64,000 bases of DNA from Arcobacter roscoffensis (GCF_024267655.1 NZ_CP100595.1:806001-870000), one strand, 5' to 3'; shown: positions 43,100 to 53,614, counted from the stretch's first letter. Program-made: numbers and translations. Notes: generated by a model from the sequence alone, not told the origin.

Positions 43100-44080
43100 A
43101 TGGCTAAAAATGATTTAATTAGCGGTTCAATTTGGGATGAGTACTCAAACGAAGTAGTAAATAGAATGAATAATCCACAACATCAAGGTGAGATTACAGA
43201 AGAGAGAGCGAAAGAGTTAAATGCAAAATTAATTATTGCTGATTTTGGAGCTGAATCATGTGGTGACGCAGTAAGATTATACTGGGCAGTTGATGAGTCA
43301 AATGATAAAATTTTAGAATCAAAATTCAAATCTTTTGGTTGTGGTACTGCAATTGCATCTTCTGATGTTATGGCTGAATTATGTGTTGGAAAAACTGTAG
43401 ATGAAGCTGTAAAGATTACAAATATTGATGTTGAACATGCACTAAGAGATAATCCAGATACTCCTGCTGTTCCACCTCAAAAAATGCACTGTTCTGTAAT
43501 GGCTTATGATGTTATCAAAAAAGCTGCTGGAGAGTACAAAGGTGTAGATATGGAATCTTTTGAGGAAGAGGAAATTATCTGTGAATGTGCAAGAGTTACT
43601 TTAGCTACTATCAAAGAAGTTATTAAATTAAATAATTTAAAAACTGTTGAAGAAATTACAGATTATACAAAAGCAGGAGCTTTCTGTAAATCATGTATTA
43701 AGCCTGGTGGACATGAAGAAAAAGATATTTACTTAGTAGATATTTTAAAAGATACTAGAGCTTCTATGGAAGAAGAACAATTAAAATCTGCTGCTGATGC
43801 AAGCCAAGCTGGATCTTTATCATTTGATAAAATGACTTTAGTTCAAAGAATTAAAGCTATTGATTCATTATTAGATGATGAAATTAGACCAATGTTAGCA
43901 ATGGACGGTGGTAATATGGAAATTATTGATATTAAAGAAAACTTACCTCACTATGACTTATACATTAGATACTTAGGTTCATGTTCAGGATGTGCTTCTG
44001 GAAGTACTGGAACATTATATGCAATTGAATCTGTATTACAACAAAAGATTGATGAAAACTTAAGAGTTTTACCAATCTAA
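43100..44080 (+). CDS. nifU: NifU Fe-S cluster scaffold
   Basis: 326 residues in three domains: an IscU-like scaffold (about 1-130, with cysteines in FGAESCGDAV, SFGCGTAIASSDV and KMHCSVMA), a BFD-like [2Fe-2S] middle (about 155-215, CECARVTL and FCKSCIKPGG), and a C-terminal Nfu domain (about 245-326) with the CxxC pair in LGSCSGCASGS. This full-length NifU is the standard housekeeping scaffold of Campylobacterota, not a sign of nitrogen fixation. A terminator follows. Confidence 0.94.
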   Translation: MAKNDLISGSIWDEYSNEVVNRMNNPQHQGEITEERAKELNAKLIIADFGAESCGDAVRLYWAVDESNDKILESKFKSFGCGTAIASSDVMAELCVGKTVDEAVKITNIDVEHALRDNPDTPAVPPQKMHCSVMAYDVIKKAAGEYKGVDMESFEEEEIICECARVTLATIKEVIKLNNLKTVEEITDYTKAGAFCKSCIKPGGHEEKDIYLVDILKDTRASMEEEQLKSAADASQAGSLSFDKMTLVQRIKAIDSLLDDEIRPMLAMDGGNMEIIDIKENLPHYDLYIRYLGSCSGCASGSTGTLYAIESVLQQKIDENLRVLPI

Positions 44081-44105
44081 TTTTTATATATTCAAACAAT
44101 TATTT

Positions 44106-44135
44106 AAAAGGTCTATGTTTTCACATAGGCCTTTT
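44106..44135 (+). terminator. Rho-independent terminator after nifU
   Basis: AAAAGGTCTATG / CATAGGCCTTTT with one G-T pair and a 6-base loop, followed by further T residues. Confidence 0.75.
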
Positions 44136-44190
44136 TTTATGTACTTAATCTTATAATGTTATAATATATTTAAATAAAAAGGAGTATATT

Positions 44191-44379
44191 ATGACAGCTC
44201 AAGATAAAGAATTAGAACAATTACACGATACTATTATTGATGATGTTGAATCTTTGGTTTCAAAGTATATGTCTATTGTTGGATGGGATGTTCCAGAAAA
44301 TGATGAAGATGAAGCACAAAGAAAAATATTAAATATTGTAAAAGAAGCAATTAAAGATATAGAAAACAAAAACTCATAA
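44191..44379 (+). CDS. Small acidic protein of unknown function
   Basis: 62 residues, mainly helical and acidic (DKELEQLHDTIIDDVESLVS, then DVPENDEDEAQRKILN, then IVKEAIKDIENKN). No family recognised. A clear AAGGAG precedes the ATG and the gene sits alone between the nifU terminator and argH, so it is likely real. Confidence 0.65.
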   Translation: MTAQDKELEQLHDTIIDDVESLVSKYMSIVGWDVPENDEDEAQRKILNIVKEAIKDIENKNS

Positions 44380-44433
44380 TATCACTTATGTTATAATACG
44401 CCAAAACAAGCTTATTATAATATAGGGATATAA

Positions 44434-45825
44434 ATGTCAAATCAAAATAATCAAATATTAAAAAATACTAATGCTCAAATTTTAGATGAATTTAACGCGT
44501 CTATTATGTTTGATAAAGAGTTGTACTCTCAAGATATAAAAGGAAGTATCGCTCACTCACAAATGCTTTGGGAGCAAGGAGTTCTTACAAAAGAAGAACA
44601 AGAAGCTATTGAAAATGGTTTACTTCAAGTAAAAGAAGAAATAGAATCAGGTAAATTTGAATTTACATTAGCTACAGAAGATATTCATATGGCAGTTGAG
44701 TCAAGACTTACAGAAATCATAGGTGAGCCTGGTAAAAAACTTCATACAGCTAGAAGTAGAAACGACCAAGTTGCAACAGACTTTAGACTTTATGTACAAG
44801 AAAAATCTTTAAGTATTAAAGATCAATTAAAACAATTAGTTGAAGTTTTTGTAGATGTAGCTTCAAAACATACTGAAACATTAATTCCTGGAATGACTCA
44901 CTTACAACACGCACAACCTTTAAACTTTGCTTATCATATGTTAGCGTATGCAAATATGTTTAAAAGAGATTTAGAGAGATTTGAAAGCTCGTATGAGAGA
45001 AATAATTATTCACCACTTGGAAGTGCAGCACTTGCTGGAACTCCTCATAATATAGATAGAAATTCAACTTGCCAAAAACTTGGTTTTACTGCACCTACAG
45101 CTCATGCTATGGATACTGTATCAGATAGAGATTTTGCACTAGAAATTTTATTTAATATTTCAACTTCTATGATGCATATTAGTAGAATCTCAGAAGAGTT
45201 AATTACTTGGTCTTCTTATGAATTCCAATTTGTAAGAATGTCAGATGAGTATGCTACAACTTCATCTATTATGCCTCAAAAGAAAAACCCTGATGTACCT
45301 GAATTATTAAGAGGTAAAACAGGAAGAGTTTATGGAAACTTAATCTCACTTCTTACAGTAATGAAAGGTTTACCATTAGCATATAATAAAGATACTCAAG
45401 AAGATAAAGAGGGTGTTTTTGATTCTGTTAAAACTATAGAAATCTCACTTAAAATTTTAACAGAAGTTATTAAAACTATGATTGTAAATGTAGATAAAAT
45501 GGAAAATGCTTGTAAAATAGGTCACTTAAGTGCTACGGATTTAGCTGATTATTTAGTACAAAAACAAAATATGGCATTTAGAACAGCTTATTATATTACA
45601 AAAGATGTGGTTGCTCAAGCTAATTCTTTAAATAAAGATATTAGTGAATTAACAATTGATGAGATTAGAAGCTCAAATGATGAATTAAAAGATATTAGTG
45701 AAGAAATAGTAATGTATTTAGATTTAAGAAACTCTATGAATGCTAGAACTTCATTAGGTGGAACATCAACAAAACAAACTGTTTATCAAATAGAAGAGTT
45801 TAAAAAGTGGTTAGCTTCTAAGTAA
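44434..45825 (+). CDS. argH: Argininosuccinate lyase
   Basis: Last step of arginine synthesis: splits argininosuccinate to arginine and fumarate. It has 463 residues. Superfamily signatures are the [16 protein letters not shown] region, [19 protein letters not shown] with the catalytic histidine, and the flexible loop [14 protein letters not shown] with the catalytic serine. argC lies 2.2 kb downstream but not in the same operon. Confidence 0.95.
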   Translation: MSNQNNQILKNTNAQILDEFNASIMFDKELYSQDIKGSIAHSQMLWEQGVLTKEEQEAIENGLLQVKEEIESGKFEFTLATEDIHMAVESRLTEIIGEPGKKLHTARSRNDQVATDFRLYVQEKSLSIKDQLKQLVEVFVDVASKHTETLIPGMTHLQHAQPLNFAYHMLAYANMFKRDLERFESSYERNNYSPLGSAALAGTPHNIDRNSTCQKLGFTAPTAHAMDTVSDRDFALEILFNISTSMMHISRISEELITWSSYEFQFVRMSDEYATTSSIMPQKKNPDVPELLRGKTGRVYGNLISLLTVMKGLPLAYNKDTQEDKEGVFDSVKTIEISLKILTEVIKTMIVNVDKMENACKIGHLSATDLADYLVQKQNMAFRTAYYITKDVVAQANSLNKDISELTIDEIRSSNDELKDISEEIVMYLDLRNSMNARTSLGGTSTKQTVYQIEEFKKWLASK

Positions 45826-45847
45826 GAAGCTAACTAAAATATAGAAT

Positions 45848-45879
45848 AAAAAGCAATGAGTTTTAACTTATTGCTTTTT
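45848..45879. terminator. Bidirectional terminator between argH and cheV
   Basis: Arms AAAAAGCAAT / ATTGCTTTTT with a 12-base loop that can itself pair (AGTT/AACT). It ends at the cheV stop codon. Confidence 0.75.
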
Positions 45880-46782
45880 TTATAAGAATCTTTTTGTCAT
45901 ATCGTAAAGTGATTGAATATCAGTTTTACCAACAAATCCATCAACACCAATTTGATTCATTTTTCCTCTTACCGCATCAGTTGTCATTGAAGAGTTTACA
46001 ATAACAGGAATATGTTCATATTTACTATTATTTTTAATAAATGAAGCAACTTGGAAACCATCAGTCCCAGGCATTTCAATATCAGTAATAACCATACCAA
46101 TATCTTTAGGCTCTAATTCTTCAATTCTTTTTAAAAGCTGTGTACCATCTGTGTATACTTCAAATCTCACACCTGTTCTTTTAAAGAATTTATTTAAAAC
46201 TTCTCTTGCTACACCTGAATCTTCAGCTGCTAAGATAAGTTTTGAGCCATCAAGTTTATCTTCAACATATTTTCTAACATCATCTTCACCATCATCAGTC
46301 CAACCCACATCTCTTAATAGTTGTTCGGCATTAAATACTGTACATAGTTCATCATTATTATCAACTTTTACGTAAGTTGTGTAAGTGATTCTTGCATTAG
46401 TTTCTTCTGAGTGTCTTAATTGATCAGTAGTTTTTTCTACAATATCAAGCATATCTTTTACTAAGAAACCAATTTTTTTATGATTAAACTCACAATAGAT
46501 AATAAGTTTATATTCACTTATATCTAAAGCAGGAAGGCCTAACCATACATCAAGGTTGATTAATGTTACAGGTTCACCTCTAATAGTGGCAATACCCGCA
46601 ATTACATCACTCTCTTTTGGTGTATCATTAATAGTAACTTCATCTCTGATTATGAAAGCTTTTACTTTTGCTATATTAATTGCATAAATATTATTATGAC
46701 CAGTGTAAAAAACAGCTAATTGTTGAACGTTTCGTAAATGACCTTGAGTCATTTGCTCAACACTACCACTAATACCACTCAT
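45880..46782 (-). CDS. cheV: Chemotaxis coupling protein CheV
   Basis: 300 residues: an N-terminal CheW-like domain (about 15-155, with FYTGHNNIYAINIAKVKAF, ATIRGEPVTLINLDVWLG and LVKDMLDIVE) fused to a response-regulator receiver domain (about 175-300, with acidic AAEDS, the phospho-acceptor aspartate in VITDIEMPGTDGF and the lysine in GFVGKTD). It couples chemoreceptors to CheA, with phosphorylation-dependent adaptation. Monocistronic, RBS AAGGATT. Confidence 0.93.
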   Translation of the reverse strand: MSGISGSVEQMTQGHLRNVQQLAVFYTGHNNIYAINIAKVKAFIIRDEVTINDTPKESDVIAGIATIRGEPVTLINLDVWLGLPALDISEYKLIIYCEFNHKKIGFLVKDMLDIVEKTTDQLRHSEETNARITYTTYVKVDNNDELCTVFNAEQLLRDVGWTDDGEDDVRKYVEDKLDGSKLILAAEDSGVAREVLNKFFKRTGVRFEVYTDGTQLLKRIEELEPKDIGMVITDIEMPGTDGFQVASFIKNNSKYEHIPVIVNSSMTTDAVRGKMNQIGVDGFVGKTDIQSLYDMTKRFL

Positions 46783-46842
46783 GAGAATCCTTTATTTGTT
46801 ATACTAATATTATATATCTTTTATTCTTTAAGTAACTTTAAG

Positions 46843-47493
46843 TTATTTTTCCATTTTTCTTAGAATCTTTTGCATTGCAACCGATGCCATCATTAGACCA
46901 AAAGAACCTGTTACTCCCTCAAAGCTTCCTTTTTCTATACAGTTTGGGTTTTCTGATGAAAATATTACTTTAAATTTTCTTTTAAAGCCTTCTTTCTTAA
47001 GTTGTGTTCTTATTTTCTTAATAAATGGGTCATTGTATGTGTCCCATATAGATTTAAATTCAATTTTACTTGGATCTATTCTTTTAGCACCACCACTTGT
47101 AGTAATTACTTTTGTGTAGTATCTTTTGATAAGATGAACTTTTGGTGTTACATCATCAATTGCATCTAATATATAATCATATTGTGAAAAATCAAAATTG
47201 TCAATCCACTCAGGAGTAACTTTTGCATGAATTGCTGTAACTTCTGGATATTTTTCTTTTAAAGCATCTACTTTAACTCTACCAATGTTTCCATGGCTTC
47301 CCATTTGTCTATTCATATTTGATTCTTCATAAGTATCAAAATCAACTATTGTAATGTTTTTTATCCCTGTATTGTAAAGTGCATCTAAAGCAAAGCTTCC
47401 CACTCCACCAACACCTAAAAGTATAAGGTTTACATCTTTAAATTTGTCAAATTTATCTTGACCAAAAAGTTTTATAGTTCTATCATACTGCAT
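46843..47493 (-). CDS. tcdA: ThiF/MoeB-fold protein, probable tRNA threonylcarbamoyladenosine dehydratase
   Basis: An ATP-dependent adenylating enzyme fold, 216 residues: LILLGVGGVGSFALDALYN (nucleotide loop), IVDFDTYEESNMNRQ, and ILDAIDDVTPKV. It resembles TcdA/CsdL, which cyclises t6A at position 37 of ANN-decoding tRNAs, including the late GVTGSFGLMMASVAMQKIL. It is divergent from greA. Other E1-like members (MoeB, ThiF) are usually longer or carry zinc cysteines that are absent here. Confidence 0.83.
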   Translation of the reverse strand: MQYDRTIKLFGQDKFDKFKDVNLILLGVGGVGSFALDALYNTGIKNITIVDFDTYEESNMNRQMGSHGNIGRVKVDALKEKYPEVTAIHAKVTPEWIDNFDFSQYDYILDAIDDVTPKVHLIKRYYTKVITTSGGAKRIDPSKIEFKSIWDTYNDPFIKKIRTQLKKEGFKRKFKVIFSSENPNCIEKGSFEGVTGSFGLMMASVAMQKILRKMEK

Positions 47494-47554
47494 ATAATCT
47501 ACTCTTTTAAAATTTTTGGGTATTATATCATAAATTAATTTATTGGAGATGTTG

Positions 47555-48040
47555 ATGGAAAAAGAACCTATGACAAATGCAGGATATGCAAAAATTACAG
47601 GGGAATTAGACTTTTTAAAATCTAAAGAAAGACCTCATACTGTAATTGAATTAGATGAAGCAAGACAACTTGGTGATCTAAAAGAAAATGCAGAATATCA
47701 TGCAGCTAAAGATAAACTAGCACTAATTGATGCTCAAATTGCTGAATTAGGTGCAGTTATTTCAAAGGCAGTGATTATTGATCCTTCAACACTTCCTCAT
47801 GATAGAATAAGTTTTGGATCAACTGTAAAATTAGTTGATACTGCAACAGATGAAGAGTTTACATATGCAATTGTAGGTGGAGTTGAGTCAAGTGCTGAAA
47901 AAGGTCTTATCTCATTTAATTCTCCTTTAGCAAAACAGCTTTTAGGTAAAGAAGAGGGTGATGAAGTTACTGCTACTTTACCAGGAACTACAAGAACTTT
48001 TGAAATTTTAGAAGTATTTTACAAGGAGTTTAGTTTATAA
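47555..48040 (+). CDS. greA: Transcription elongation factor GreA
   Basis: Rescues backtracked RNA polymerase by stimulating transcript cleavage. The start is ATG 47555 (MEKEPMTNAGYAKI), 6 bases after GGAG; an in-frame TTG at 47543 overlaps that site and is unlikely. It has 161 residues. The N-terminal coiled coil carries the acidic tip in RQLGDLKENAEYHAAKDK (catalytic D and E), and the C-terminal FKBP-like domain ends normally. Its stop overlaps the argC start by one base. Confidence 0.94.
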   Translation: MEKEPMTNAGYAKITGELDFLKSKERPHTVIELDEARQLGDLKENAEYHAAKDKLALIDAQIAELGAVISKAVIIDPSTLPHDRISFGSTVKLVDTATDEEFTYAIVGGVESSAEKGLISFNSPLAKQLLGKEEGDEVTATLPGTTRTFEILEVFYKEFSL

Positions 48041-49044
48041 TGAATGTAGCAATTATTGGAGCTAGTGGTTACACTGGTTTAGAATTAGTAAAAATTTTAA
48101 TCAATCATCCTAAATTTAACATCACATATATTGCAAACTCTACAGGAGAGCAAAATGTACAAGACTTACATCCTTGTTTAAAAGATGTAATTGATATTGA
48201 AGTGAGTAAAGCTGATGCTAAAGAAGTTTCAAAAGTTGCTGATTTAGCTTTTTTAGCATTACCTCACAAAACTTCTATGTTTTTCGCAAAAGAACTTTTA
48301 GAATTAGGTGTAAAAGTAGTTGATTTATCGGCTGATTACAGACTTGATTTAGAAACATATGAAAAACATTATTGTCCTCATGAAGATAAAGAGCATATAA
48401 AAGATTCTGTTTATGGATTACCTGAGTATTATGGTGAAGAACTAAAAGCTTCAAATTTAGTAGCAAACCCTGGATGTTTCCCAACAGCAGCACTTTTAGC
48501 ACTTCTTCCTTTTATGGATGTTATTGATGCAGATGCACAAATCTTTATTGATGCAAAAACAGGAATGAGTGGTGCAGGTAAAGGTTTAAAAGAGATTACA
48601 CACTTTGGTCATTTAAATGAAAATTGTCACTCTTATAATCCATTTAAACATAGACATATGCCAGAAATAGAAGAAAAAGTTAAACTTTTAAAAGATGTTG
48701 ATTGTCAAATCAACTTTGTACCTTATTTATTGCCTGTAACAAGAGGTATGATTGTATCTGTATTTGCAACACTAAAAGAGGAAGTTGATGTAAAAGAGAT
48801 ATTAAATAATGCCTATAATGATAGTGAATTCGTAAGAATTAGAGAAACTCCTGTTGATTTAAAATCAACAGCAGGAACAAACTATTGTGATATTTTTGTT
48901 GATAGAAATAAAAAAGCTTTATTTATAAACTCATCAATAGATAACTTACTTAGAGGAGCTTCATCTCAAGCTGTGGTAAATGCAAATATCATGTGTGGCT
49001 TTGAAGAGGGTGAGGGTATTCCTAAAATTGCATATGTACCATAA
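48040..49044 (+). CDS. argC: N-acetyl-gamma-glutamyl-phosphate reductase
   Basis: NADPH-dependent step of arginine synthesis. 334 residues with the Rossmann start VAIIGASGYTGLELVKIL, the active-site cysteine in VANPGCFPTAALLAL, GMSGAGKGLKEITHFG, and HRHMPEIEEKVK. It begins within the greA stop (TAATG) and overlaps the metallophosphoesterase start by 11 bases. Confidence 0.95.
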   Translation: MNVAIIGASGYTGLELVKILINHPKFNITYIANSTGEQNVQDLHPCLKDVIDIEVSKADAKEVSKVADLAFLALPHKTSMFFAKELLELGVKVVDLSADYRLDLETYEKHYCPHEDKEHIKDSVYGLPEYYGEELKASNLVANPGCFPTAALLALLPFMDVIDADAQIFIDAKTGMSGAGKGLKEITHFGHLNENCHSYNPFKHRHMPEIEEKVKLLKDVDCQINFVPYLLPVTRGMIVSVFATLKEEVDVKEILNNAYNDSEFVRIRETPVDLKSTAGTNYCDIFVDRNKKALFINSSIDNLLRGASSQAVVNANIMCGFEEGEGIPKIAYVP

Positions 49045-49738
49045 TATACAATTAGAAGAATCAGCTATTTTTGTAGCTGATTCTCACTTCAATAAAAAAA
49101 ATAGGCACTTCCAAAGCTTTCTTAAAAAACTTGAAAATCAAGAAATAAAAACAAAACAACTTTTTTTAATGGGCGATAATTTTGATTTTATTTCAGGTGA
49201 AAGTAAATATTTTATCAAGCAAAACCAAGAATTAATAGAAATTTTAAATAAATTATCAAAGGAGATACAAATAGTTTATTTAGAAGGAAATCATGACTAT
49301 AATCTTGCAAAACTTTTTCCAAATATATTGGTAATAAAAAGAGAAAAACAACCATTAATAATAAAATATAAAGAGCAAAGTATTGCTTTATCCCATGGGG
49401 ATAATTTTATAAATTGGCACTATGATTTATACTGTAAGATAATAAGAAATGGGCCTTTACTAAAATTTTTAAATCTTATAGACTTTAATAATATTATTTC
49501 TAAAAAAATAGATAATGCACTTTTAGAAAAAAACATCTGTCATCTTATAAAGGACTTCAAATCCCTAGCTATTAAAAGAATTAGTAACTATAAAAGTGAT
49601 ATAATTATCGAAGGTCATTATCATCAAGGTAAGACTTATAACATAGATAATAAAACTTATGTGAATATTCCATCTTTATGTTGTGATAATAAATATACAG
49701 TTTTTAGAAATGAAAAATTTGAAGGAGAACCTTTATGA
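49034..49738 (+). CDS. Calcineurin-like metallophosphoesterase, possibly a UDP-2,3-diacylglucosamine pyrophosphatase (LpxH/LpxJ type)
   Basis: 234 residues with a full set of dimetal ligands: D16-x-H18 in FVADSHFN, GDNFD (D48), GNHD (86-88), SHGD, and GHYH near the C-terminus. The start is ATG 49034 inside argC; a longer frame to 48980 would overlap argC more. Campylobacterota lack classic LpxH and use a distant calcineurin-type enzyme in lipid A synthesis. Size and motifs fit that role, but other phosphoesterases are possible. It overlaps the next gene by four bases (ATGA). Confidence 0.72.
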   Translation: MYHNIQLEESAIFVADSHFNKKNRHFQSFLKKLENQEIKTKQLFLMGDNFDFISGESKYFIKQNQELIEILNKLSKEIQIVYLEGNHDYNLAKLFPNILVIKREKQPLIIKYKEQSIALSHGDNFINWHYDLYCKIIRNGPLLKFLNLIDFNNIISKKIDNALLEKNICHLIKDFKSLAIKRISNYKSDIIIEGHYHQGKTYNIDNKTYVNIPSLCCDNKYTVFRNEKFEGEPL

Positions 49739-50289
49739 ACTTAATGTTCTTTGGTTTTATTGTTTTTATTTTAGTATTAATTTTTATTGTAACTTATTTT
49801 ATTTTTAATAATAAATCTAAATGTTCAGACTCAATTAAGATTGATACAAATGATATAGAAGAAAAAGAAAAGATAGAAATATCACATTTACCAATTCCCT
49901 CAAAAATCCAAGATTTTAATACTCTAACATTGATAAAAGCTTCTAGTAAAATATTTGATATTTTTAAAGCGGTAGATTATGCAAATAGATCTGAACATAG
50001 TTTAAATAAAGTTGAATGGCATACTTGGCAAGTATCTATACTTTTATATCTTTTGAAAATGGATTATAATTTAAATGTTGAAGTTAGTAAAGATAGTTTT
50101 CATCCTTTTATATATGAAATGAAAAAAGAAGAATTTTTATTAAAAGTAGAAGATATTTTAGAAAAGTATTTATATGATGTCGATATAAGTAAAAGTAAAG
50201 ATGAACTTTGTAAAGATATGATTCTTTCAGGAAGAGAAATATCAATACTTTTCTTTTTTATACTAAATAAAAAGAGATTTCTAAAATAG
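49735..50289 (+). CDS. Membrane-anchored protein of unknown function
   Basis: 184 residues: one N-terminal helix (about 3-24, LMFFGFIVFILVLIFIVTYF), then a soluble part with mixed charge and the segment EHSLNKVEWHTWQVSILLYLL. No family recognised. It is translationally coupled to the phosphoesterase gene (ATGA) and may belong to the same envelope process. Confidence 0.65.
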   Translation: MNLMFFGFIVFILVLIFIVTYFIFNNKSKCSDSIKIDTNDIEEKEKIEISHLPIPSKIQDFNTLTLIKASSKIFDIFKAVDYANRSEHSLNKVEWHTWQVSILLYLLKMDYNLNVEVSKDSFHPFIYEMKKEEFLLKVEDILEKYLYDVDISKSKDELCKDMILSGREISILFFFILNKKRFLK

Positions 50290-50320
50290 TTAAAAAAGCT
50301 TCAATTCGATATAATCGCCC

Positions 50321-52294
50321 ATGGCAAAATTTAAAGTAGAATCAGAATACTCTCCTGCAGGAGATCAACCAAAAGCAATAGAAGCTTTAAGTAAAAGTAT
50401 CCAAGATGGAAACCAATATAATACACTACTAGGTGTAACAGGTAGTGGTAAAACTTACACTATGGCAAAGGTTATTGAGAAAACTCAAAAGCCTACACTT
50501 ATAATGACTCATAACAAAACTTTAGCTGCTCAATTATACTCTGAATTTAAGCAGTTCTTCCCAAACAATCATGTTGAGTACTTTATCTCTTATTATGATT
50601 ATTATCAACCTGAAGCTTATATTCCAAGAAGTGATTTATTTATTGAAAAAGATTCATCAATTAATGCTGAACTTGAAAGATTAAGACTTAGTGCGACAGC
50701 TTCTCTTTTATCCTTTGATGATGTTATTGTTATTGCATCTGTTTCAGCTAACTATGGTTTAGGTAATCCAGAAGAGTATAAAGCAATGGTTCAAAGAATT
50801 GAAGTTGGCTTTGAATATTCTCAGAGAGAATTTCTACTGAAACTTGTAGAAATGGGTTACAAAAGAAATGATAAATTCTTTGATAGATCAGACTTTAGAG
50901 TAAATGGAGATGTTATTGATATATTCCCTGCTTATTATGAAGATGAATTTATTAGAGTTGAGTTTTTCGGTGATGAAGTTGAAACGATTACTAAACATGA
51001 GTATTTAACAAATGATAAGGTGAAAGAATTAGATGAGGTTATTATCTATTCTGTAAACCCTTTTGTTGTATCAAATGACAAGTTAGCAACAGCAGTTAAG
51101 CAAATAGAAGAAGAATTAGAAGAAAGACTTATTAATCTAAAAGCTAATGATAAATTAGTTGAGCATCAAAGATTAAAACAAAGAGTTGAGTTTGATTTAG
51201 AGATGATTGAGGGAACGGGTATGTGTAAGGGAATTGAAAACTATGCACGACACCTTACAGGTCAAAAGCCAGGTGAAACACCATATTCACTTATGAACTA
51301 TTTTGAATCAATGCATGAAGAGTTTTTGCTAATAGTTGATGAGTCACATGTATCTCTTCCTCAGTTTAGAGGAATGCACGCTGCTGATAGATCAAGAAAA
51401 GAGGTTTTAGTTGATTATGGTTTTAGATTACCAAGTGCTTTAGATAATAGACCTTTAAAGTTTGATGAATTTATAAGTAGAAAAGCTTCATATTTATTTG
51501 TATCTGCAACACCAAATGAACTAGAAATTGAAAAAAGTGCGGTGGTAGCTGAACAGATTATTAGACCTACAGGTTTACTTGACCCAAAAATAGAGATTAT
51601 GGATAGTGAACATCAAGTTGAAAAGCTTTTTGATGAGGTTAAAAGAGTAGTTGAAAAAGATGAAAGAGTTTTAATCACAGTTTTAACTAAAAAAATGGCA
51701 GAAGAATTAGCTTCATACTATTCTGATTTAGGAATAAAAGTTAAATATATGCACTCTGAAATTGATGCAATAGAAAGAAATCAAATTATTAGAGAGCTTA
51801 GGCTTGGTGAATTTGATGTACTTATTGGTATTAACTTACTAAGAGAAGGACTTGATATTCCAGAGACTTCACTAGTTGCTATTTTGGATGCAGATAAAGA
51901 AGGGTTTTTAAGAAGTAGAACTTCTCTTATTCAAACAATAGGTAGAGCTGCAAGAAATCAAAATGGTAGGGTTATTCTTTTTGCAAAAAGAATAACAAAT
52001 TCAATGCAGTTTGCAATTGATGAAACAGCTAGAAGAAGAGAACTTCAAGAAGCACATAATAAAAAGCATGGCATTACACCAACATCAACAAAAAGAAGAT
52101 TAGATCAAAATTTAAAACTTGAAGAGTATGATGATTTAGCTTGGAAAAAAGATAAAATGGAAAAAATGCCAGCCGCAGAGAGAAAGAAGATATTAATAGA
52201 GTTAAATAAACAAATGAAAAAAGCTGCAAAAGATTTAAACTTTGAAGAAGCAATTAGATTAAGAGATGAAATTGATAAAGTGAAGAAAATATGA
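50321..52294 (+). CDS. uvrB: Excinuclease ABC subunit B
   Basis: The damage-verification helicase of nucleotide excision repair. It has 657 residues: Walker [13 protein letters not shown] (about 39-50), the beta-hairpin region [20 protein letters not shown] that probes the DNA, the DEAD-like box [10 protein letters not shown], helicase motif [11 protein letters not shown], and a C-terminal UVR motif [14 protein letters not shown]. No ribosome site is visible. A TATAAT at 50310-50315 ends 5 bases before the ATG, so the message may start at or next to its AUG. It is coupled to nth by ATGA. Confidence 0.96.
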   Translation: MAKFKVESEYSPAGDQPKAIEALSKSIQDGNQYNTLLGVTGSGKTYTMAKVIEKTQKPTLIMTHNKTLAAQLYSEFKQFFPNNHVEYFISYYDYYQPEAYIPRSDLFIEKDSSINAELERLRLSATASLLSFDDVIVIASVSANYGLGNPEEYKAMVQRIEVGFEYSQREFLLKLVEMGYKRNDKFFDRSDFRVNGDVIDIFPAYYEDEFIRVEFFGDEVETITKHEYLTNDKVKELDEVIIYSVNPFVVSNDKLATAVKQIEEELEERLINLKANDKLVEHQRLKQRVEFDLEMIEGTGMCKGIENYARHLTGQKPGETPYSLMNYFESMHEEFLLIVDESHVSLPQFRGMHAADRSRKEVLVDYGFRLPSALDNRPLKFDEFISRKASYLFVSATPNELEIEKSAVVAEQIIRPTGLLDPKIEIMDSEHQVEKLFDEVKRVVEKDERVLITVLTKKMAEELASYYSDLGIKVKYMHSEIDAIERNQIIRELRLGEFDVLIGINLLREGLDIPETSLVAILDADKEGFLRSRTSLIQTIGRAARNQNGRVILFAKRITNSMQFAIDETARRRELQEAHNKKHGITPTSTKRRLDQNLKLEEYDDLAWKKDKMEKMPAAERKKILIELNKQMKKAAKDLNFEEAIRLRDEIDKVKKI

Positions 52295-52938
52295 AAAAAG
52301 CAACAAAAAAAGATATAGAAATTATAAAAGAAGCATTTGTTGAAAAATACTCAGATGCTGTTACTGAACTTGATTACAAAAATGATTATGAGTTATTGAT
52401 AGCTATTATTTTATCAGCGCAATGTACTGATAAAAGGGTAAACATAATAACACCTGCACTTTTTGAGAAGTATCCAAGTGTAAAAGAACTTGCTATTGCA
52501 AATTTAGAAGATGTAAAAGAGTTACTAAAATCATGTTCGTTTTTTAACAATAAATCAAAAAACATAATCAAAATGGCACAAAGTGTATTAGAAGATTTTG
52601 ATGGTGAAATTCCTCATAATCAAAAAGAACTTATGAAATTAGCAGGTGTAGGAAATAAAACTGCAAATGTGTTTATGATTGAGTTTGAAGGTGCTAATCT
52701 AATGGCTGTTGATACTCATGTATTTAGAGTTTCACATAGATTAGGTCTTAGCGATGCTAAAAATGTTGACCAAACGGAAGCTGATTTAGTAAAAAGATTA
52801 AAAGGGGATGATTTACATATTTTCCATCAAGCAATGGTTTTATTTGGAAGGTATATTTGTAAGGCAGTTAAACCTGATTGTGATAATTGTCTTTTCCCTC
52901 ATGTATGTAAAACAAAATCATCTTTTAAACCTCAGTAG
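52291..52938 (+). CDS. nth: Endonuclease III
   Basis: A DNA glycosylase/AP lyase for oxidised pyrimidines. 215 residues with the helix-hairpin-helix [15 protein letters not shown] containing catalytic K123, catalytic D141 in [13 protein letters not shown], and the [4Fe-4S] loop C-x6-C-x2-C-x5-C ([17 protein letters not shown]). It overlaps the uvrB stop by four bases, forming a DNA-repair pair. Confidence 0.95.
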   Translation: MKKATKKDIEIIKEAFVEKYSDAVTELDYKNDYELLIAIILSAQCTDKRVNIITPALFEKYPSVKELAIANLEDVKELLKSCSFFNNKSKNIIKMAQSVLEDFDGEIPHNQKELMKLAGVGNKTANVFMIEFEGANLMAVDTHVFRVSHRLGLSDAKNVDQTEADLVKRLKGDDLHIFHQAMVLFGRYICKAVKPDCDNCLFPHVCKTKSSFKPQ

Positions 52939-52941
52939 TTA

Positions 52942-52973
52942 TTAAAATAGTAGATATTTATCTACTATTTTAA
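52942..52973. terminator. Bidirectional hairpin after nth
   Basis: Perfect 15-bp arms TTAAAATAGTAGATA / TATCTACTATTTTAA with a 2-base loop. It overlaps the stop region of the convergent unknown gene. Confidence 0.7.
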
Positions 52974-53363
52974 TCTACACTCTTCTTTGAAGTTTTTGAA
53001 AACATACTCATCTTCTATTCTTTGAGCTTCAACGTCTTTTGCCTCACAAACTAATTCTTTACTATCTTTATTTATAATATAAATAAAATCATAGATTTGT
53101 TTGCTACTACTTAAAACTTCTATATTTGATTGATTAATAGAGAGTTTCTCTATTTTAATACCTCTTTCATCTAAATAGTATGCTTTAAAAGCATTTGGCA
53201 GTTTATTTTCTTGTAAGTGATTAAAATAAAATAATCCTCCTATAGCTAAAACAACTATACTTACAAAACTAATTAACTCTTTTTTTGTAAATATCTTTTT
53301 TATCTTATAAACCACATAAATTATTAATGCAATAATAAGTAATGAAAATATTAAAATTTGCAT
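52965..53363 (-). CDS. Membrane protein of unknown function
   Basis: 132 residues with two helices near the N-terminus (about 2-20 and 32-49, separated by KIKKIFTKKE) and a soluble C-terminal part with strands, for example AYYLDERGIKIEKLSINQSN. No family recognised. It starts 2 bases after the 82-residue gene and is probably co-transcribed with it. Confidence 0.65.
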   Translation of the reverse strand: MQILIFSLLIIALIIYVVYKIKKIFTKKELISFVSIVVLAIGGLFYFNHLQENKLPNAFKAYYLDERGIKIEKLSINQSNIEVLSSSKQIYDFIYIINKDSKELVCEAKDVEAQRIEDEYVFKNFKEECRLK

Positions 53364-53365
53364 TT

Positions 53366-53614
53366 CTATCCTTTTTTATTATTCAATCTTTGTTTAAAAG
53401 CATCTCTTGATAAATATTTTGAGTTTGTAGGTTTTGATATAAACTCATCTTCTAAAACAGCTTGTTTTTTTACAGCTTTTTTATTTTGAATTTTATTTAA
53501 TATACCTTTTTGATCAACATCTATATTGTTTATTAAACCTGCTTTTAGGTTGTTTAAAATTGTCAAAACAGTATCTAAATTTTGTTTATCTACATCAAGG
53601 GTGATTTTACTCAA
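53366..53614 (-). CDS. Small basic protein of unknown function
   Basis: 82 residues. The start KITLDVDKQNLDTVLTILNN looks like an amphipathic strand-helix unit, as in ribbon-helix-helix-like or antitoxin-type proteins, and is followed by a lysine-rich tail ending AFKQRLNNKKG. I cannot assign it. It shares an operon with the membrane protein downstream and is divergent from the TonB receptor gene. Confidence 0.6.
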   Translation of the reverse strand: MSKITLDVDKQNLDTVLTILNNLKAGLINNIDVDQKGILNKIQNKKAVKKQAVLEDEFISKPTNSKYLSRDAFKQRLNNKKG

